From Pythium myriotylum (lineage: Eukaryota; Oomycota; Peronosporomycetes; Pythiales; Pythiaceae), in the NCBI GenBank assembly GCA_023091665.1, contig JALJCQ010000033.1, forward strand, positions 62,001-126,000: a stretch of DNA of 64,000 bases, written 5' to 3'. Under the pieces are notes generated by a model, which saw only the letters and a list, made by a program, of their open reading frames with translations, ran no database searches and had not been told where the DNA came from. The translations under genes were made by a program, and so were the position numbers. Shown here piece by piece: positions 1-9,963 of this stretch (within the stretch, counting starts at the first letter, position 1; each line of letters begins with the position of its first letter).

Positions 1-842
1 GGAAAGAAGGAGAGAGGAGGTGGTGTGAAGAGCAGGATCGGAGGGTGTTGGTGGTAAGGTGGAGGAGGGATCTACTGGTGGATGTTGACCTCTTTGAAGT
101 TGGAGTGGCGATGTGAAAAGCTCGCAATCGGCGGGTCGTAGCGCAGCTGGAGACAACGAAGAGAGGATTGAAGAGGTATCGGATGCGCAGAACATTTATA
201 GGTCGCGGTGGACGATGGCGAGCTCGTCAAAAGCAAGCTGTGCTGTGATATGGCTGTGCTTCAAGAGGTGGATGGTTGAAGGCGGAAGGTGGAAGGTGGG
301 AAGGATGATGGCATACAGCGGAGGTCCGGTTCATCTCGGGAGAGCAAGCGAGAGAGAGGTGCACTCTCAACGAGCCGCGAGGATTGAAGTTGCCCAACCA
401 GTTGAAGCTCCTTCTTGGCGTTTCAAGACAGATTGGCGTTCGATTGCGCAAGCAAACGTGCGGTAGTGAAGGATTCATCTCGTATCAAGTCCAGACCAAG
501 GGGCTGAGTCTCATCCGACGCACCCTCAGCCTGAGGGAGCGTCGGATGACCGCAACTTCTGGTGATCGTGAAGAGCGACTTTTTGAGGCAACCATTTCCA
601 TAAAGACCCCGAATACATTGCACATCGTCCGAGTTCTGAGATTCTTTGATGGTGTGCGTGTGTAGCAACGATGGACCACTCATGGCCTCTCCACCTGAAA
701 AGCTGACGCGTGGCTTGAATCAAAATGCACCACTCCATCAGATTCCGTGCACAGAGACTGGGACGCGGGTGACTCGGGTCTCGACGCTCGGTCGAATCAA
801 CTCGCCGTGGTGGATTGCCAAGCGTTGCACACTCGACGCACA

Positions 843-940
843 CATAAAGGCGGCATTCTCAGCTGGGGGGAAGTTCCTAAGATACTATCGGCGTTTGCAT
901 AAAGGCGGCATTCTCAGCCGGGGGGAAGTTCCCAAGATAC
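843..940. repeat. Imperfect 55-bp tandem direct repeat
   Basis: A unit beginning CATAAAGGCGGCATTCTCAG at 843 starts again at 898, giving a period of 55 bp. The second copy matches for about 43 bases with two transitions (T to C) and then diverges. It sits in non-coding sequence. It is a simple local duplication; no function can be assigned. Confidence 0.8.
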
Positions 941-1970
941 CGTACCGTGGATAAGTTCGCGGGCTGATTCAATGTGCCTGTCGACAGGTGCACGCGGAAG
1001 CATCTGAGAACGATGAATGGCGGGCTGGATTCCGACAGTCATGCCCAGCCCAGGAGTTCCACTGCTCCCTGCGGACTGTACTGTATCCATGTCTGCCTGA
1101 GCGCAGCGCAATGTGCTGTCTGCCGTCGTCCGATCTGCACGATCGTCCCTGCTGTGCTGTAGAGGAACGGAAGCGGCCGGAAGTCCGGATGGGCACGCGG
1201 TCATTCATCCCTGTCGGCCGCGTGCCCCATCGCGAGAGGGTGCTTCTTGTTTGTCTGGATCCTCACGAGGGTCTGATGATCAAATTGGCTGGAGACTTCG
1301 GTGGATCTGCTGAGTACAGTTGAGTCCGGAGACGCTGGGTCTTGTCCATCCTGATATGGAAGCCTCCAGGGTTGATGGCACGAGGGTTGCATCTCGCGCG
1401 CGGTTGCGAGTCCTTCAAGGTTGACGGTGGATTGACGCTTTGGGCGAGCTGGGGCCCGTCTTCGACCCAGGCGCAAACATCCCCTCCACGTCCCACCGTG
1501 GGCTGGACACTGTCCGTTGGACTCGACCAAACGGCGTTGTACATGCACATATCGCGGCGTCGGGGCTGGCGTGGCGAGCAAGAACAAAGCCCTCAACCGG
1601 CTCGTTCTGATGTGTTGGCGCTCGGCCCGTGACAAGATCGAGCAGATGTCGGTGCCAGCGACAGGGAACAAGGTCACGGCGGCGGTGACTCGGGTGACGC
1701 GTCCGATGAGCTGATCTGACTGCACTCGGGCAGCGACTCGAAGATGTGCTGCACCGCCTGATGCGTGGGTGAAGCCGCCGCCAAGCCGGATGGCTAGTCA
1801 CGCCAGAGATTCTCCGGCACGGATCGATGGATAAGTTTGAAGCGGATGCGTGGGAAGGTGGGAAACTCGGTGAACTTCTATCGTCCATGATGGCTTTCAT
1901 TTCGTTGACAATAAATAGGGGAGCCGTGCTCTTTGGCTCGCTAAGTTAGGAGTTCCTAGCAACTATTGGC

Positions 1971-1981
1971 GGGGGGGGGGG
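1971..1981 (+). repeat. G homopolymer (11 G)
   Basis: Eleven consecutive G on the plus strand, immediately downstream of the stop codon of the minus-strand gene, so it reads as C11 in that transcript. Such runs are prone to length error in assemblies. Confidence 0.8.
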
Positions 1982-1989
1982 AGGAGGAT

Positions 1990-2724
1990 TTAGAGGACCG
2001 AGATGTCGACCTCGGCGAAGACCCTCCGTCGGCCCGGCAGCACCGAGGCGACCCCGGTGGGCGAGTCGAGCTCGACCTTGCGGATGGTTGGGAGCAGGAA
2101 CTCGACCGAGGTGACGGCGCTGAGCTTGCGGGACTTGGCGGCCGGGGCGCCTTCGCATGGGCGCACGGGGAACATGGGCATGGCGCGCTTGATGGCGTGC
2201 ATCTCGTCGTCCTCGGGGCGCATGTCGGCGAACTGGCGTTTGCGGGACTCGAAGGCCTTGGAGGCCGCGCGCTTGTCGTGCTGCGCGAACTCGAGGAAGT
2301 TGCGCACGAGCAGCGCCAACTGGCGTCCGACGTGGCAGCAGCCGCAGCGGAGGATCGAGTTCTCGACGTAGAGCGCCGAGACGCGGCGCACGAGCGCCTG
2401 GAGCAGCACGTTGAGCGGCGTGATGGTCTCCTTGCCCTGCTCGCGGAGCTGCTCGATGGTGGCGCGGAAGGCAAAGTGGTCGACGAAGCTCATGAGCCAC
2501 TTGGCGAGCACGCCGACGTCCTGGCTCGCGCGGTCGTCCTGGAAGAGCTGCTGCTTGAGCTTGGATTCGGCGGCGATGGCCTCGAGCTTGGCCCAGAGCG
2601 CCTCGAACTCGCCCATGGACTTGTAGACAAAGTAGAGTTCCTGTTCCATGGGCTGGATCTTGACGGCGTAGCGCTCGTCCTTGCCGCCGATGCACGACGT
2701 GATGGAGGCGACGACTCCGCGCAT
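1990..2724 (-). CDS. Conserved-looking hypothetical protein
   Basis: An uninterrupted frame of 244 residues from an ATG at 2724 (MRGVVASITSCIGGKDERYA). The open frame continues upstream to a TTG, but that extension is proline-rich and lacks an ATG, so the internal ATG was preferred. The protein is mostly helical and charged. It has a cysteine cluster (RCGCCHVG, about residues 122-129) and a basic stretch (ESRKRQFADMRPEDDE). No signal peptide, membrane segment or domain that I recognise. Strong third-position GC matches the confident genes in the window, so I believe it is coding, but I cannot name a function. The longer opposite-strand frames here look like its shadows. Confidence 0.6.
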   Translation of the reverse strand: MRGVVASITSCIGGKDERYAVKIQPMEQELYFVYKSMGEFEALWAKLEAIAAESKLKQQLFQDDRASQDVGVLAKWLMSFVDHFAFRATIEQLREQGKETITPLNVLLQALVRRVSALYVENSILRCGCCHVGRQLALLVRNFLEFAQHDKRAASKAFESRKRQFADMRPEDDEMHAIKRAMPMFPVRPCEGAPAAKSRKLSAVTSVEFLLPTIRKVELDSPTGVASVLPGRRRVFAEVDISVL

Positions 2725-3005
2725 GATGGAGGTCGAGGGTTCGCGGCGAGTTGGCGAGTGAGGCCGTCGCAAATCTGTGAGTGAAGGATCGAAGAGGCGA
2801 AGTTTGGTGCCAGTTGGGGGCAGAGGAGCCAACGGGATGACTGTTGGCGGAAGTGGCAAAACGACTCCAGCCAGGTGCTAGGCGCGGGCCAGCCCTTCCC
2901 CTACATTGAGCGCCGGGGAAAGGGGTGGCGAGAGAGTGGTCGTGCGCCAGAGACCGGGCGAACGCCCAGCGCGTCATCGAGAACCCTAGTCGCTGACTGG
3001 TACAA

Positions 3006-3146
3006 CGCGGATTGCTTTGTGGCAAGGCGTCCTGAGTTGAGTTGGTGTCAGTGGGGCTGGTCAGAAACCCCGAGCCCTTTCACGTTGCGTGGCACTTCGC
3101 CACAATCACTCATCGAAGGGCTAGGGGCGCCCGCGGATTGCTTTGT
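3006..3146. repeat. Pair of 15-bp direct repeats
   Basis: CGCGGATTGCTTTGT occurs at 3006-3020 and again at 3132-3146, 126 bp apart; each is followed by a similar GGC. The bases between differ, so this is a short dispersed pair rather than a tandem array. Confidence 0.7.
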
Positions 3147-6100
3147 TGGCGTGCGGCACGGGGTCATCGGGCTGTCAAAGTCCGTCGCTGGTCACCCACA
3201 AGTAAATCTGGTTGACTGCCCGTCGAATTGTTAGAGTTGATAAACAACACTCCGCATGATGCAGCCACCGGAGAAAATCAGGGATTGCATGAGTTCAGCT
3301 TCTCGGCCATCTCCATCTTGGTCGAGAGAAGCCTTTGTCGCGTGCCGAACGAGCTTTCTGGGATGGGAGCGACGGTCGGGGAGATTGAGAAACGCTCTGC
3401 CAGAGCAGTGGCGACTGTGTTTTTTTTACCTAAGGACACGATGGCTGCAGCAGAAGCCACGATAAGAGTGATCGTAACACCGTCGTGCTGGGTCTGTGGA
3501 TGGATAATCTGCCCGTGGAGGCTGCGGAAGCTGAGATGTTGGCGAGGGCAGATGGCGGGGCCTAACCAACGCGGTCTGTTCGACTGACTCCAGCTGGATC
3601 GGATGCGTCACTCGAAACGCCACTCGCTCTTTTGATGCTTGGCGGGTGCTGGCGTCGGTTGAGACCAGAGAGATTGGTGCTCTGGTTGAGGTGGACGCTG
3701 GCCACAGCGCCAGATGCCCACACACGTCATAGACTCTGGCGGTTGAGTGAGCCCGACGCCTCATGCCGTTGACCAACACGCTCAGGTGGTCAGGTGGTCT
3801 TTGTCAAGGACGCGCCTCTTCCGTCCCAGTTCGTGGCCACGACAATCGGACTGACAAGACCGCCATGCGTCTCCCCGACTAGACAGCGTGGGGTCGGATG
3901 CTGCTAAAGTGGGGTTTGCACCCACGATGAGTCCTGGTGGTCAGAAGGTCGCTCGCTATCATGTGGGGAGAACCCAGTGCTAAGCAAGCCGATGGAAGCC
4001 TCGTCGCGGTCACACCTGGTGTTCCTCGGCACCCAACCCAGGATGTCAAGGTGGTCAGTAAAAACTCACGAGGGAATATTTTAGCATGGAGAGATCGAGA
4101 GGGAGAGAGCAGGGCCTGCGTGGAAATCTCGTGAGAGATCCAGTGGATTGGTGACGCGGAGACCCACGTGGAGGGCGCCTCACGCGCTGCTCTCGCCCCT
4201 CCACTGGCAGCCACTGATCGTTGCAGACGCTCTTGCAGTCATGGCATCTTGGACGCGCCAGCAGCCACCACGGTTTGCTCTCCATGTCCGTCCATACTCA
4301 ACGGATGAAACTGTACGAATCAAGAGATCCAGCAAGTTCATCCGCCACCCGATCACCGCGAAGGTGACCGCGCTGGAACGCGCGGAAGAGCGAGAGAACT
4401 GGGACATGATCTTCAAGTCATCACCAACGCGGCAATCCCATTTTGTCCTTCACAAATGACTTGGTCCCACACCCATCACGTGACAGTTGGCCTGTCCAGT
4501 GACACGCCAAGTGACAGGAGCGCCGCGTGTAATGGGGGTAGGGCAGTCAAGTTGCGGACGGTGCCGGCTCGTCTGCTCGGTTCCCGTCCTGAGTCTAAAA
4601 AACTACTCTCATGGCTTCAGACGGGTCGGGACAGCGACAGGCCATGTGTGATGCCGCATCACTTTTCGATGAAGTGCACGTGAATCACAAAAATGGTGGG
4701 CGCAGTGCCGAGTCGGCCTCTGTGTCTCTCGCATGCGAAGGCGCCGTCGCCGTCGCCGTCGCCATGCACGGGGCCAGCGAAGGGCCACGTGGGAAGCCGA
4801 TTGCTTCTACGGATATGCCGAGCCGTCGGGTCGCGTCGGGTCGGGTCAGCCTGCCATCCACCCATCCGAGACGGATGACTCGGCGCCCGCAGCCATCACT
4901 CCGGTCCATGGAAAGATACGCTTGGCCTCGCCGAGTGGATGAGGAGCGGGGCGGCAGGCTGCCTGTACCCTACGCGATCTGGCAAAGACGGGAGCGGGCG
5001 TTATTTTCGTAGAGAGGAAAGATCGCTGTGTCCCAGCGCCGAGATCGGTTCGCGGCGGCCAACTTCAAACACGGCGCGAGGGACCGTCTGAGCTGACTGC
5101 ACTCGCGTTTCTGCAGCAGACTAAGAGACAATCGGACGTTGACAATGGCACGAGCGACGCGCAGTGTCGCATCGCGTCGCGGCGCGGCCCGCTCCGTCGG
5201 GAGTGCCCGTGGTCGCCGTGGTTGCATCCGACAGAACAGTCGCCACGTGGACCTGTGTTTTTCCTGCCAAACAAGACCGGCACGGAGACCACGGTACGAC
5301 TGCCGACGGCGGCAGAACGGCCTGTCGCCGTCGGCATCGTTGCCCGAGAGCCTTGCCCCGTGGTCCGGTGGTGGCGGCGGCCACGCACAAAGCCTCGCGC
5401 GAGGATGAGTGTCGCCGCGGCGACTCAACTGTCCCGTTCTATGCGAACGCCCTTCCACCGCCAACCAACGCGCACCCGCCTCTGTCACATGGGTCGAGAG
5501 TTCGAATCTCTGCGCGAAATGCAGCCGTGCGCAGAGACGGGAGGCGCAGTCTGTCGACGACTGCCGAGCTCGCAGCACCAGGACGCTCGCGCCGACATGG
5601 ACCCTCAGCGGCGTCCAGTCCACTCAAATCGACTGGCGCATGCACTGGCATCCACCCATACAGCGCTGCACGCTCGCACGTCGTGAGTCTCTCTTCTCGT
5701 CGCGACGAGCGTATCTGAGACCAAACACGCTGGCGATGCCATTGAGTTTGCATGAGGTGGACGAGTCGGTGCCGAGGGACCGTGCTCGTGATTCGTCGCA
5801 CCTCAGCTGGGCGTACTCAGGTGTATTCGTCGGCAGCGCCGGATCTCTTTACCGCTCGAGCCATTCCACGGGAATGGCCTGGTGGATTCCTCCACGCCCC
5901 CACGGTTCAACAACAACCGTGTTCAGTACTGAACAGTACCGTCGCCTCCCGCGCTCAGCTACACTAGACTGGCGAGAGTGCATCTGGGCGATCGTCCACT
6001 CATCTCGCATCAGATGCCACCACACCGAGCTGCTGCTTCCACGTTGGAAACGGCATCGCGTCTTGTGGTGGATGCCACGGCATCCATGGACAGTGGCGGA

Positions 6101-6786
6101 TATTGAACGTGAAGCTATCGTGTCACGGACTGTTCAGTCTGAAGCACCGCGGTCGCCAGCGTCGCTGATGGTGGCTCCCTTTGGACAGGCCGACGCCAGG
6201 TCTCTGGCCTTGAACTCGTGCACTCGCGACGCGCTCGTGTTGCCATCTCCGGTCTGAGATCGAGGCCGTCGCGGTCTCGTCAATCCAGCGACTGCAGTAG
6301 GTGGATTTGTCGCCGTCGCGACGCCTCGATGGTGACGCGTGCGTGCCGCCGTGTCCACCAAGAGATTCGGAGCTCGTGCGCTCTCGTTGTTTCGCGCACG
6401 CTCGTCTCCATCTCCATCCAGTGTCCTGGTCTGGGCCTGGGTCGTCCTGGCGCTTCCTCGCACGATCGATGATCACGCCACCGCAGTCGCGAGACAACAA
6501 AGACGACAAAGACTCCGGCGGACGACGCCTCCACATCGCCGCGACGAGGCGACGACCGCCAGGAGGGTCCTCCGCCACCAGAGCGTCCGGTGTCGGCTTC
6601 GCTCGGGCACCAAAGTGGCTGTGACGTGTGAGCGATCGTTCAATTGTCGCCAAGCCCCCTTTTGCACCAATCAATAGCGGTTATTTCCTATTTCTTCCAA
6701 TCCAAATCGTGCTTTGCTGATCCCCAGTTGGGATGGAGATCACTTGCTCTCTCTCTCTCTCATCGAAAGATGTTGGACCTGGTGAG

Positions 6787-6802
6787 GAGGTATTTATACC
6801 TC
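6787..6802 (+). promoter_or_regulatory. TATA-like inverted repeat upstream of kinesin gene
   Basis: GAGGTAT-TT-ATACCTC is a perfect 7-bp inverted repeat with a 2-base centre, containing a TATTTATA core, 103 bp upstream of the kinesin ATG and just after a CT-rich tract. It could be a core promoter element or a chance hairpin. The sequence alone does not decide. Confidence 0.3.
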
Positions 6803-6904
6803 GCCGGCCGCGGCGCCCTCGCTTGCGGCGTCGACGCAGCGGCGCTCTCTATCTTTATGTAATCACCGCGTCTCTCGGACGCTCGATGGCGTGATCGGCG
6901 CTCC

Positions 6905-9874
6905 ATGCTCGACCCTCGCGCCGCCTCGGATCTCGCCTCGCTCCACGCCGAAGACGATCGCGTCGAGCTCCCGCCTCCGCAGCTGCGCCCGTTGACCAGC
7001 GAGGCCCGCACGCGGCGGCCGGCGCTCGGTTTCGCGTCGCTCCAGCCCAGCAAGGCGCAGATGCCGCCCATTTTCCCGGCGCCGTTCAGTATCCAGGGCC
7101 AGGCCCCAGCGACCAAACGCCGCACGTTCCTGCCGCAGCTCTCCCACGCTAAGACGTTCGCTGTGAGAAACCGCGACACGGAAGAAGGCGACGATGAAAT
7201 GGATCTGTCGAGCCAGCCACTTGCCGAGGAAGACACGGAGGCCTTCAAGCGTGCAATGTGGGCAGGCCAGGCCAACATCCTCGTGACCGTGCGCGTGCGC
7301 CCGCACTGCAGCCACGATCGCGACGACAAGGAGATCGTACGCGTGCTCGACAACAAACTCATCGTCGTGCTCGATAAGCACCAGCAGAGCGACTCGCCTC
7401 AGCGCAAGTCTGTTGTGCTGGGCGAGCCACTCCCCGTCGCGGTGCTCGCACGGCGCAGCCACCACGGAGGGCTCAAGAAGCCGAAGCCACGCAACGCAGC
7501 GTCCGCTTTCCCGACGAGAACGACCAGCAATAACCAGGTACAAGGCTCTCGATCGCGAGAGAAGCGGTACGCGTTCGATTACGTGTTTACGCCGCAGGAT
7601 GGCCAGCAGACTGTGTACCACCACACGACCAAGTTCCTCATCCACGGCGTGCTGAACGGCTTCAACGCGACCGTCTTCGCGTACGGGTGCACAGGAGCCG
7701 GCAAGACATATACGATGCTGGGCACCCCCGATGAGCCTGGCATTATGGCGCTCACACTCGACGATCTCTTTCAAAATATTGAACGAGTGCATACGGATCC
7801 ACAGTCCACGGTCGTGTACAAAGTGACTGTGTCGTTCCTGGAAGTGTACAACGAGAACATTCGCGATCTGTTGGTGACGCCGCCGCCATTTGGAACAGTC
7901 CCTGGTTCCTCAACTGCAGCGTCAGAGTTTCTCGACCTGCGGGAGGATCCCGTGAAGGGCCCTGTCGTCGCAGGTATCTCGGAGGTTGAGGCAAGTAATG
8001 CCCAAGATGTGATGAAGCTGCTGCGAAGAGGCAACAAGCACCGATCTCAGGAAGCAACCGCAGCCAATGCGGTTTCATCAAGATCTCATGCAGTTCTCCA
8101 AGTACTCGTGGAGCAGCGTGATAAGAACTCTAGTAGCGAGTCGTTCGGGTTGGACCCGAGTCGAGGTGGTGCTATGACGTCGACTGTGAAGTACGGGAAA
8201 CTCTCGCTTGTCGACCTCGCTGGCAGCGAGCGCGCCGCAGTCACACAGAACCGGGGCCAACGACTAATCGAAGGAGCAAACATCAACCGCTCGCTGCTTG
8301 CGCTGGGCAACTGCATCAACGCGTTGGGAGAGAAAGGCTTCGGCGCGAGTGGCGGTGGATTTGTTCCCTACCGAGATAGCAAGCTCACTCGATTGCTGAA
8401 GGACTCTCTTGGAGGCAATTGCCGAACGGTGATGATCGCGAACGTGAGTCCTGCGTCTGCGAGCGTTGAGGAAACCTTGAACACACTCAAGTACGCAAAT
8501 CGGGCAAAGAACATCAAGACCACAGTCACACGAAATGTGTTGAATGTCGACCACCACCTGACTGAGTATGCAGGCGTGGTTGCTGACCTGAAGGACGAGA
8601 TTGCGACGCTGAAGAAGCAGCTTGCTAACAGTGGCGGTACATCACCAGGATATTTCATGACTCGTACAAGTCCAGGAAGAGGAAAGGAGTCACGAGAAAC
8701 GCCCAACAACGAAGACAAAGGGGAGAACCATCAGAACGACGAGGCATGGAAGCATGCCAGGCTGATTGAAGCTCGTGGATATATTTCACAATGCTTCCAA
8801 CAACGCCAACAGCTTCGTCGAAGTCTTTTCGAGATCGACCACTGTATCAATGAACTCAACAAACGATTAGGGCAAGAAGCTAGCAGTGGCGAGGCCACCG
8901 ACGAACCAGAGCATGGAGGTCAAGAGTCCAACAAATCGGCGAAAGGCGAGCATCGAGACTTCGCAACGGCCATCCTTGAAGACGTCGTGGGGGATTCTGT
9001 GCGTCAACAAGTCGATGATACTAGCGACGAGATGGAGCGGGTGGAGATTGGAATTCGTCAATTGCTCGCGAAGAAGGCTCAGCTTGTTGCACAACTCGAG
9101 CGGAACCAATCAGTAATGGATGACTTTCGCGCTGGCATCGAGCAGAGCCCAGTCTTCGTCACCAACGAGTTGCTGCGTGACCTGTTGCTGATGGAATATC
9201 GCCTCGGCGACCTCCAAGTCGAGAATACTGTCATGAGTGTCAAGGAGAAGTTAAAGGATCATCGCATAGCACAGCTTGAAGCTCGGCTGTCAGGCCACGA
9301 ACAAGGAGTAGCGAGCTTCGAAACGAATTTTCTCTGCAAGAACGTCGGCGAAATCCTTACGCTCGACCTGCCTGCTCCGTTCACAGAGATGGCGAGACTG
9401 CTATCACCACCGGAGACTAAACCTGAGGCCGACGAGACGCCAGAATTGCAGTCAGCGCGAAGTAGCACAGGATTTGCATTTCTCGACGAACTACGCGACC
9501 GATTTTACGACCGCAGTCGACATCAGCAACAATCGAACCAGGTATCTAGCCACTCCGAAAGCAACAAAGGCGGCTCGAAACTCAGCCCACGACGCCAGTG
9601 GGGAATCCACCTCAGCAATACATCGCTTCCTTACATCCGGATCAAGAAGAAAGTCCCACCAGCGTTGACAAACGCTTCCACAATGAGTAACACGTCATCA
9701 AGTGCTGACAATGCGAGCGGAGTGGATGTGACTGGACATCTGCGCGGGTCTGCGACAACACCAGCCCCGTATCTCAAGGTGCTCAAGCATCGACGGAAGC
9801 TCCAGCACCGCTCCAATATGAACAACAGCAACACCCACAAGAAACTCCCAGGCGTAGTTCCCACTTCGTTTTGA
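6905..9874 (+). CDS. Kinesin-8-like motor protein
   Basis: Single-exon gene of 989 residues from the ATG at 6905. The N-terminal motor domain spans about residues 122-535. It has the P-loop GCTGAGKTYTM (about 261), switch I NAVSSRSH (about 388), switch II LVDLAGSERA (about 435) and the closing YANRAKNIK. Before the motor is a roughly 120-residue disordered leader; after it come coiled-coil segments and a basic, Ser/Asn-rich tail. A long insertion of about 50 residues between the first beta strands and the core (loop 2 position) plus the DNKLIVVLDK and REKRYAFDYVF motifs resemble KIF18/KIF19, so I assign kinesin-8, a family of plus-end-directed motors that control microtubule length in spindles and cilia. 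The subfamily call is inference from motif similarity. It converges on the kinase gene, with 89 bp between the stop codons. Confidence 0.9.
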   Translation: MLDPRAASDLASLHAEDDRVELPPPQLRPLTSEARTRRPALGFASLQPSKAQMPPIFPAPFSIQGQAPATKRRTFLPQLSHAKTFAVRNRDTEEGDDEMDLSSQPLAEEDTEAFKRAMWAGQANILVTVRVRPHCSHDRDDKEIVRVLDNKLIVVLDKHQQSDSPQRKSVVLGEPLPVAVLARRSHHGGLKKPKPRNAASAFPTRTTSNNQVQGSRSREKRYAFDYVFTPQDGQQTVYHHTTKFLIHGVLNGFNATVFAYGCTGAGKTYTMLGTPDEPGIMALTLDDLFQNIERVHTDPQSTVVYKVTVSFLEVYNENIRDLLVTPPPFGTVPGSSTAASEFLDLREDPVKGPVVAGISEVEASNAQDVMKLLRRGNKHRSQEATAANAVSSRSHAVLQVLVEQRDKNSSSESFGLDPSRGGAMTSTVKYGKLSLVDLAGSERAAVTQNRGQRLIEGANINRSLLALGNCINALGEKGFGASGGGFVPYRDSKLTRLLKDSLGGNCRTVMIANVSPASASVEETLNTLKYANRAKNIKTTVTRNVLNVDHHLTEYAGVVADLKDEIATLKKQLANSGGTSPGYFMTRTSPGRGKESRETPNNEDKGENHQNDEAWKHARLIEARGYISQCFQQRQQLRRSLFEIDHCINELNKRLGQEASSGEATDEPEHGGQESNKSAKGEHRDFATAILEDVVGDSVRQQVDDTSDEMERVEIGIRQLLAKKAQLVAQLERNQSVMDDFRAGIEQSPVFVTNELLRDLLLMEYRLGDLQVENTVMSVKEKLKDHRIAQLEARLSGHEQGVASFETNFLCKNVGEILTLDLPAPFTEMARLLSPPETKPEADETPELQSARSSTGFAFLDELRDRFYDRSRHQQQSNQVSSHSESNKGGSKLSPRRQWGIHLSNTSLPYIRIKKKVPPALTNASTMSNTSSSADNASGVDVTGHLRGSATTPAPYLKVLKHRRKLQHRSNMNNSNTHKKLPGVVPTSF

Positions 9875-9963
9875 AACTTGGGCAACCGCGAGCTCTCTTA
9901 GTCTTTCTAAGGTCGTGCAAATATCTAATACACGCAAATTTTGACCCCACCCTACCATGTTCT

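Larger units (their letters stand above)
1..1989. other. Gene-poor region, no supported gene
   Basis: Open frames occur on both strands but overlap one another, have no recognisable domain, and mostly lack a sensible ATG. The first 60 bases are purine-rich. The only structure I can support is the 55-bp direct repeat (843-940) and a G run at the right end (1971-1981), just past the stop codon of the minus-strand gene at 1990-2724. Whatever lies left of the window may use this as flanking or untranslated sequence. Confidence 0.4.
2725..6904. other. 4.2-kb gene-poor GC-rich region
   Basis: No convincing gene seen. Many frames stay open on both strands because the sequence is GC-rich; the longest (5409-6257 plus, 282 codons) has composition typical of chance frames (Arg, Ser, Thr, Pro rich), no domain, and overlaps open frames on the other strand. 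Small structures are present: a 15-bp direct repeat at 3006 and 3132, a GCCGTC microsatellite around 4744-4764, and a CT-rich stretch near 6743-6761 before the kinesin gene. It could be decayed transposable sequence or long regulatory DNA. Confidence 0.4.

Noticed and set aside
1946..3025. 359-codon minus-strand frame over the gene at 1990-2724
   Set aside because: Arg/His/Pro/Ala-rich shadow of the better-supported frame; no ATG context and no domain.
5495..5525. tRNA-like B-box word (GAGTTCGAATCTC)
   Set aside because: The T-arm-like word is present, but no matching acceptor stem, A box or cloverleaf can be drawn from the 80 bases upstream or, reversed, downstream.
5409..6257. 282-codon open frame on the plus strand
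   Set aside because: Composition is that of random GC-rich sequence, no domain, and equally long frames overlap on the other strand.
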